From Erwinia sp050410775 (GTDB taxonomy: Bacteria > Pseudomonadota > Gammaproteobacteria > Enterobacterales > Enterobacteriaceae): a stretch of 64,000 bases of DNA. The stretch lies in NCBI RefSeq assembly GCF_050410775.1, contig NZ_CP191229.1; one strand, given 5' to 3'. Position 1 is the first letter of the stretch. The number at the start of each line of letters is the position of its first letter. The translations under genes were made by a program, and so were the position numbers. Shown one piece after another: positions 59,838 through 64,000 of this stretch. The notes under the pieces are model-generated. The model was not told where the DNA came from. It saw nothing but the letters and a program-made list of their open reading frames with translations, and ran no database searches.

Positions 59838-60593
59838 ATGATCCCGGAAAAGCGTATTATCTCAAGACGCATACAATCTGGCGGCTGCGCGATCCATTGT
59901 CAGGATTGCAGCATCAGCCAGCTCTGTATTCCCTTCACGCTGAACGAGCATGAACTCGATCAGCTTGATAATATCATCGAACGTAAAAAGCCGATTCAGA
60001 AAGGTCAGACGCTGTTTAAAGCGGGTGACGAGCTAAAATCGCTTTATGCTATTCGCTCCGGGACCATCAAGAGCTACACCATTACCGAACAGGGCGATGA
60101 GCAAATCACCGGCTTTCACCTGGCGGGCGATCTGGTGGGCTTTGACGCCATCAGTATGGGACAGCACCCGAGTTTTGCACAGGCGCTGGAAACGGCGATG
60201 GTCTGTGAAATCCCGTTTGAAACCCTCGACGATCTCTCCGGTAAAATGCCCAGCCTGCGTCAGCAGATGATGCGTCTGATGAGCGGTGAAATTAAGGGCG
60301 ACCAGGAGATGATCCTGCTGCTCTCCAAGAAAAATGCTGAAGAGCGCCTGGCGGCCTTTATCTATGGCCTGTCGCGCCGTTTCGGCCAGCGCGGTTTTTC
60401 CCAGCGTGAATTCCGTCTGACCATGACCCGTGGCGATATCGGTAACTACCTTGGCCTGACGGTGGAAACCATCAGCCGTCTGCTGGGCCGCTTTCAGAAA
60501 AACGGTATGCTGGCGGTAAAAGGCAAATATATCACTATCGAAAACCATGAGCTGCTCTCGCAGCTGGCCGGTCAGAGCCGCGCCATTGCCTGA
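59838..60593 (+). CDS. fnr: anaerobic regulator FNR
   Basis: This 251-residue CRP/FNR regulator has the oxygen-sensing cluster cysteines Cys21, 24 and 30 (CAIHCQDCSISQLC) and the central Cys in ETAMVCEIPFE. The DNA-recognition helix LTVETISRLLGRF holds the FNR residues Glu, Ser and Arg. It is one residue longer than E. coli FNR through a Ser near the N-terminus. It is followed by uspE. Confidence 0.97.
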   Translation: MIPEKRIISRRIQSGGCAIHCQDCSISQLCIPFTLNEHELDQLDNIIERKKPIQKGQTLFKAGDELKSLYAIRSGTIKSYTITEQGDEQITGFHLAGDLVGFDAISMGQHPSFAQALETAMVCEIPFETLDDLSGKMPSLRQQMMRLMSGEIKGDQEMILLLSKKNAEERLAAFIYGLSRRFGQRGFSQREFRLTMTRGDIGNYLGLTVETISRLLGRFQKNGMLAVKGKYITIENHELLSQLAGQSRAIA

Positions 60594-60769
60594 CGTGATG
60601 CCGGGCGATTCCCCCAGCCCGGCTTCTCTTCCCGACCGCTCAAACCGGCCCCGGCCTCACCCCACAAACTATTTGTTATAATATTGATCCCGCTATAACT
60701 TTTTCCTTCTGCGTGAGCCTCGCTTGGGCTATCTTTAAGCAAACACGCTCAGCGTATGGAGAAACCGTT

Positions 60770-61720
60770 ATGGTTAAATATCAACACATTCTCGTGGCCA
60801 TCGATCCGCAGCAGGACGATCAGCCCGCCCTCCGCCGCGCGGTCTATCTGAACCAGCGTCTGGGCGGCCGCATTACCGCTTTTCTGCCAATTTATGACTT
60901 CTCGTATGAGATGACCACCCTGCTCTCGCCGGATGAACGCACCACTATGCGCCAGGGGGTGATTAGCCAGAGGACCGAATGGATCCGCGAGCAGGCACAG
61001 TCTTATCTTGATGCGGGCGTGAATATCGATATTAAGGTCATCTGGCATAACCGTCCTTTTGAGGCGATTATTCAGGAAGTGATCGAAGGCCGTTACGATC
61101 TCCTGCTGAAAATGGCCCACCAGCATGACCGTCTTCAGGCGGTGGTCTTTACGCCGACGGACTGGCACCTGCTGCGCAAGTGTCCCTGCCCGGTGTGGAT
61201 GGTGAAAGATCAACCCTGGCCGGAAGGCGGTAAAGCCGTGGTGGCCGTTAACCTTGCCAGCGAAGAGCCCCATCACGATCCGCTCAACGCCAAGCTGGTG
61301 CGGGAGACGCAGGAGCTTGCGGCAATGGTAAACCATACCGAAGTGCATCTTGTCGGCGCCTATCCCGTTACCCCCATTAACATCGCTATCGAGCTGCCGG
61401 ATTTTGATCCCAGCATCTATAACGATGCTATCCGCGGGCAGCATCTTCTGGCAATGAAGGCGCTACGACAGAAATTCGGCATTGATGAAAAATTCACGCA
61501 TGTGGATAAAGGGTTACCTGAAGAGGTCATCCCCGATCTGGCCGACCATCTGGATGCGGGCGTGGTGGTGCTGGGTACTATCGGGCGAACCGGCCTTTCG
61601 GCCGCCTTTTTGGGGAATACCGCCGAGCAGGTTATTGACCATCTCCGCTGCGATCTGCTGGCAATCAAGCCTGACGGCTTTACCTCGCCGGTCGAGCTGG
61701 ATGATGACGAAGACGATTAA
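60770..61720 (+). CDS. uspE: universal stress protein E
   Basis: This 316-residue protein has tandem Usp domains: the first begins QHILVAIDPQQDDQPALRRA, the second ends VVVLGTIGRTGLSAAFLGNTAEQVID (nucleotide/phosphate loop). UspE is linked to motility, adhesion and stress survival. The frame reaches 60713, but GGAGA before ATG 60770 sets the start. It lies just after fnr and ends at a strong terminator. Confidence 0.94.
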   Translation: MVKYQHILVAIDPQQDDQPALRRAVYLNQRLGGRITAFLPIYDFSYEMTTLLSPDERTTMRQGVISQRTEWIREQAQSYLDAGVNIDIKVIWHNRPFEAIIQEVIEGRYDLLLKMAHQHDRLQAVVFTPTDWHLLRKCPCPVWMVKDQPWPEGGKAVVAVNLASEEPHHDPLNAKLVRETQELAAMVNHTEVHLVGAYPVTPINIAIELPDFDPSIYNDAIRGQHLLAMKALRQKFGIDEKFTHVDKGLPEEVIPDLADHLDAGVVVLGTIGRTGLSAAFLGNTAEQVIDHLRCDLLAIKPDGFTSPVELDDDEDD

Positions 61721-61749
61721 AAAAACCCGCGCCGGAGCGCGGGTTTTTT
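61720..61749. terminator. bidirectional terminator between uspE and pntB
   Basis: AAAAAACCCGCGC, a 4-nt loop and GCGCGGGTTTTTT form a perfect 13-bp stem overlapping the uspE stop. A second stem with T5 lies at 61783-61800. Confidence 0.92.
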
Positions 61750-61803
61750 ATCGTTAAGCCAGCAAGTTATGCTGGCTAGCTCAGCCGGGTCTCCCCGGCT
61801 TTT

Positions 61804-63192
61804 TTACAGCGCTTTCAGAATGGCATCGACCGTTGCTTTCGCGTCGCCAAACAGCATCTGCGTATTCTCTTTGAAGAAGAGCGGATTCTGGACGCCGGCG
61901 TAACCCGTATTCATTGAACGCTTAAAGACCACCACGTTACGCGCCTTCCACACCTCCAGCACCGGCATACCGGCTATCGGGCTACGCGGATCGTCCTGCG
62001 CCGCAGGGTTAACGGTGTCGTTAGCGCCGATCACCAGCACCGTATCGGTGCCGCTGAAGTCGTCGTTAATCTCATCCATTTCCAGCACGATATCGTAAGG
62101 CACGCGGGCTTCTGCCAGCAGCACGTTCATATGCCCCGGCAGACGACCGGCAACGGGGTGAATGCCAAAGCGCACTTTGATCCCGCGCGCACGTAGCTTC
62201 TCGGTTATTTCAGCCACCGGATACTGCGCCTGCGCCACCGCCATGCCATAGCCGGGAGTAATGATCACCGTCTCCGAGTTTTTTAACAGTTCAGCGGTGC
62301 CTGCAACGTCAATTTCCCGGTATTCGCCCTGCTCTTCGCTCTCACCGGTAGAGCTGCTGTCGGTACCGAAACCGCCGGCAATCACGCTGATAAACGAGCG
62401 GTTCATCGCCTTACACATGATATAGGAGAGAATCGCACCGCTTGAGCCGACCAGCGCACCGGTCACGATCAGCAGGTCGTTGCTGAGCATAAAGCCCGCC
62501 GCCGCCGCCGCCCAGCCGGAGTAGGAGTTAAGCATCGACACCACGACCGGCATATCGGCGCCGCCGATGGAGGCCACCAGATGCCAGCCGAACGCCAAAG
62601 CGATCAGCGTCATCAGCAACAACGCCACGACCTGCAGGCCGGTACTGTCGGTACGCACAAAAATGATAAGCAGGCACAGCGAAACAACCAGCGCTAGCAG
62701 GTTCAGCTTGTGACGGTGCGGCAGCATCAGCGGACGCGAGGAGATTTTGCCGCGCAGTTTGCCAAATGCCACGATGGAGCCGGTAAAGGTCACGGCACCG
62801 ATAAATATCCCGACAAATACTTCGGTCAGATGGATATTTTCAAGTATCGCCTCCATGCCGGGGCCGTGATCGATATAACTGTTGAAACCGACCAGAACGG
62901 CTGCCAGCCCCACAAAGCTGTGCAGGATCGCGACCAGCTCCGGCATTTCAGTCATTTCGACTTTCTGCGCCAGACGAATACCGATGGCTCCACCAATCAC
63001 CATCGCCAGCAGGATCCAGGCAACGTTATGGCTGTAGGGTCCTGCGATGGTGGCGATCAGGGCGATGGCCATCCCGGCGATGCCGAACAGATTTCCTTTT
63101 TGGGAGGTTTCATGTTTTGAGAGCCCTGCCAGGCTCGCGATAAAAAGCAGTGCGGCAACAATGTATGCTGCAGTAACTAATCCGCCAGACAT
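61804..63192 (-). CDS. pntB: NAD(P) transhydrogenase subunit beta
   Basis: This 462-residue membrane subunit of proton-translocating transhydrogenase has nine or so helices in the first 250 residues. The NADP-binding domain III then carries VIITPGYGMAVAQAQ, FGIHPVAGRLPGHMNVLL and VLVIGANDTVNPAA. With PntA it makes NADPH from NADH at the expense of the proton gradient. Ten bases separate it from pntA. Confidence 0.96.
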   Translation of the reverse strand: MSGGLVTAAYIVAALLFIASLAGLSKHETSQKGNLFGIAGMAIALIATIAGPYSHNVAWILLAMVIGGAIGIRLAQKVEMTEMPELVAILHSFVGLAAVLVGFNSYIDHGPGMEAILENIHLTEVFVGIFIGAVTFTGSIVAFGKLRGKISSRPLMLPHRHKLNLLALVVSLCLLIIFVRTDSTGLQVVALLLMTLIALAFGWHLVASIGGADMPVVVSMLNSYSGWAAAAAGFMLSNDLLIVTGALVGSSGAILSYIMCKAMNRSFISVIAGGFGTDSSSTGESEEQGEYREIDVAGTAELLKNSETVIITPGYGMAVAQAQYPVAEITEKLRARGIKVRFGIHPVAGRLPGHMNVLLAEARVPYDIVLEMDEINDDFSGTDTVLVIGANDTVNPAAQDDPRSPIAGMPVLEVWKARNVVVFKRSMNTGYAGVQNPLFFKENTQMLFGDAKATVDAILKAL

Positions 63193-63202
63193 TGTCTATC
63201 CC

Positions 63203-64000
63203 CTAGTTCTTACGGAACATTTTCAGCATGCGCTGAGTGACGGTGAATCCACCGAAGATGTTTATGCTGGCAATCAGTACCGCAATAAACGACAGGAAGC
63301 TTACCCAGCCCCCGTGGCCGATTTGCAGGACTGCGCCGACCACGATAATGCCCGAAATAGCGTTAGTGACAGACATCAGCGGGGTATGGAGAGCATGGCT
63401 GACGTTCCAGACCACGTAATAGCCGACCACGCAGGAGAGCGCGAAGACGGTGAAGTGGGAGAGGAACGACGGCGGCGCCACGTTAGCCAGCCAGCCAAAC
63501 AGCAGAATGGCGAGCGCAAACAGCCCATATTTACGGTAAGGCGAAGCGGGTTTTTCTGCCGGCTTTTCAACCCTGGCTGCGGCCGGGGCCGCTTTGGGCG
63601 CCGCGGAAACCTGAATGGGTGGAGCAGGCCAGGTAATTTCGCCGTCAAGCACGACGGTCACGCCGCGGATCACTACGTCTTCAAAATCAATGGCGATCTC
63701 ACCGTTCTTCTCTTTGCACAGCAGTTTAAGCAGGTTAACGAGGTTCGTACCGTAAAGCTGGGAAGACTGGGTCGGCAGGCGGCTTGGCAGATCGGTATAG
63801 CCGATGATCTTAACGCCGTTTTCCGTGACGAAGACCTCATCTGCCACGGTCAGCTCACAGTTCCCACCGGTCTGCGCGGCCAGGTCAACAATCACGCTGC
63901 CGGGCTTCATTGACGCCACCATTTCCGCCGTGATCAGCTTCGGTGCCGGACGCCCCGGAATCAGCGCGGTGGTGACGATAATATCCACCTCTTCGGCCTG
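63203..64000 (-). CDS. pntA: NAD(P) transhydrogenase subunit alpha, C-terminal part (cut by right edge)
   Basis: The last 265 residues of PntA are present. They include the end of the NAD-binding domain (VDIIVTTALIPGRPAPKL, SQLYGTNLVNLLKLL), a Pro/Ala-rich linker, and four helices of domain II ending in FTVTQRMLKMFRKN. The rest of the gene lies beyond base 64000. The frame is open through the edge. Confidence 0.96.
   Translation of the reverse strand, partial: QAEEVDIIVTTALIPGRPAPKLITAEMVASMKPGSVIVDLAAQTGGNCELTVADEVFVTENGVKIIGYTDLPSRLPTQSSQLYGTNLVNLLKLLCKEKNGEIAIDFEDVVIRGVTVVLDGEITWPAPPIQVSAAPKAAPAAARVEKPAEKPASPYRKYGLFALAILLFGWLANVAPPSFLSHFTVFALSCVVGYYVVWNVSHALHTPLMSVTNAISGIIVVGAVLQIGHGGWVSFLSFIAVLIASINIFGGFTVTQRMLKMFRKN

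Noticed and set aside
1..64000. CRISPR arrays, tRNA or rRNA genes, insertion sequences, prophage
   Set aside because: I looked for regular short repeats, tRNA-like cloverleaves, rRNA stretches, transposase or integrase genes and phage structural genes, and saw none.

Overview
The window looks like chromosome of a plant- or environment-associated enterobacterium, most likely Erwiniaceae (Erwinia, Pantoea or Mixta). The evidence is the fnr-uspE-pntBA block with smrA, a full rhaBADM/rhaSR/rhaT cluster, osmC, pepT, a YnfC-family gene, a TEM/SHV-like class A beta-lactamase of the kind known from Erwinia persicina (ERP-1), and srfABC. GC content is moderately high and even. The main exceptions are an AT-rich patch near 31.7-32.7 kb and AT-rich stretches in intergenic regions. 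I saw no rRNA, tRNA, CRISPR array or insertion sequence.

Layout. 0-4 kb: the start of a PAS-domain chemoreceptor that runs off the left edge, a sigma-28-type promoter facing the other way, a YnfC-family secreted protein, small hypothetical genes and a YghA-like oxidoreductase. 4.3-10.7 kb: a six-gene sugar operon on the minus strand (TIM-barrel isomerase, binding protein, ATPase, permease, RpiR regulator, PfkB kinase). 11-15.6 kb: beta-lactamase, ASCH and VF530 small proteins, a zinc alcohol dehydrogenase and a soluble two-PAS chemoreceptor. 16-22.9 kb: srfABC, a tightly coupled set made of a membrane protein, an actin/Hsp70-fold ATPase and a large GTPase-like protein. 22.9-26 kb: a barstar-barnase pair, an AEC carrier and an AI-2E-family permease.

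25.9-31.7 kb carries rarA-oqxAB-oqxR, a chromosomal RND multidrug pump with its AraC-type activator and Rrf2-type repressor. Just right of oqxR is a small AT-rich patch holding a decayed glycine-rich, microcin-like coding sequence and an intact 66-residue two-helix protein that could be its immunity protein. Beyond it lies a second, internally deleted copy of oqxR. The oqxR upstream regions form 183-bp imperfect direct repeats around the patch. 32.7-43.7 kb: a GST, sotB, rhamnose catabolism (rhaM, D, A, B), its regulators (rhaS, R), its transporter (rhaT) and aldA, which handles the lactaldehyde produced. 43.8-54 kb: two orphan periplasmic binding proteins, osmC, yodC, pepT, ybdL with a divergent LysR gene, a transmembrane chemoreceptor with a C-terminal CheR-tether-like pentapeptide, and a type B carboxylesterase. 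54.6-58.7 kb: a YdcJ/HglS-type enzyme, an AAHS-family transporter and a PcaQ-like LysR regulator. 58.7-64 kb: smrA, fnr with an FNR box, uspE, pntB and the C-terminal half of pntA, cut by the right edge.

The parts most worth following up are srfABC, the microcin-like patch inside the duplicated oqxR region, a perfect 23-bp palindrome at 12985-13007, and a sigma-28-like promoter that leads into an unannotated 43-codon reading frame near the left end. All family names come from reading the sequences by eye; no database search was run.
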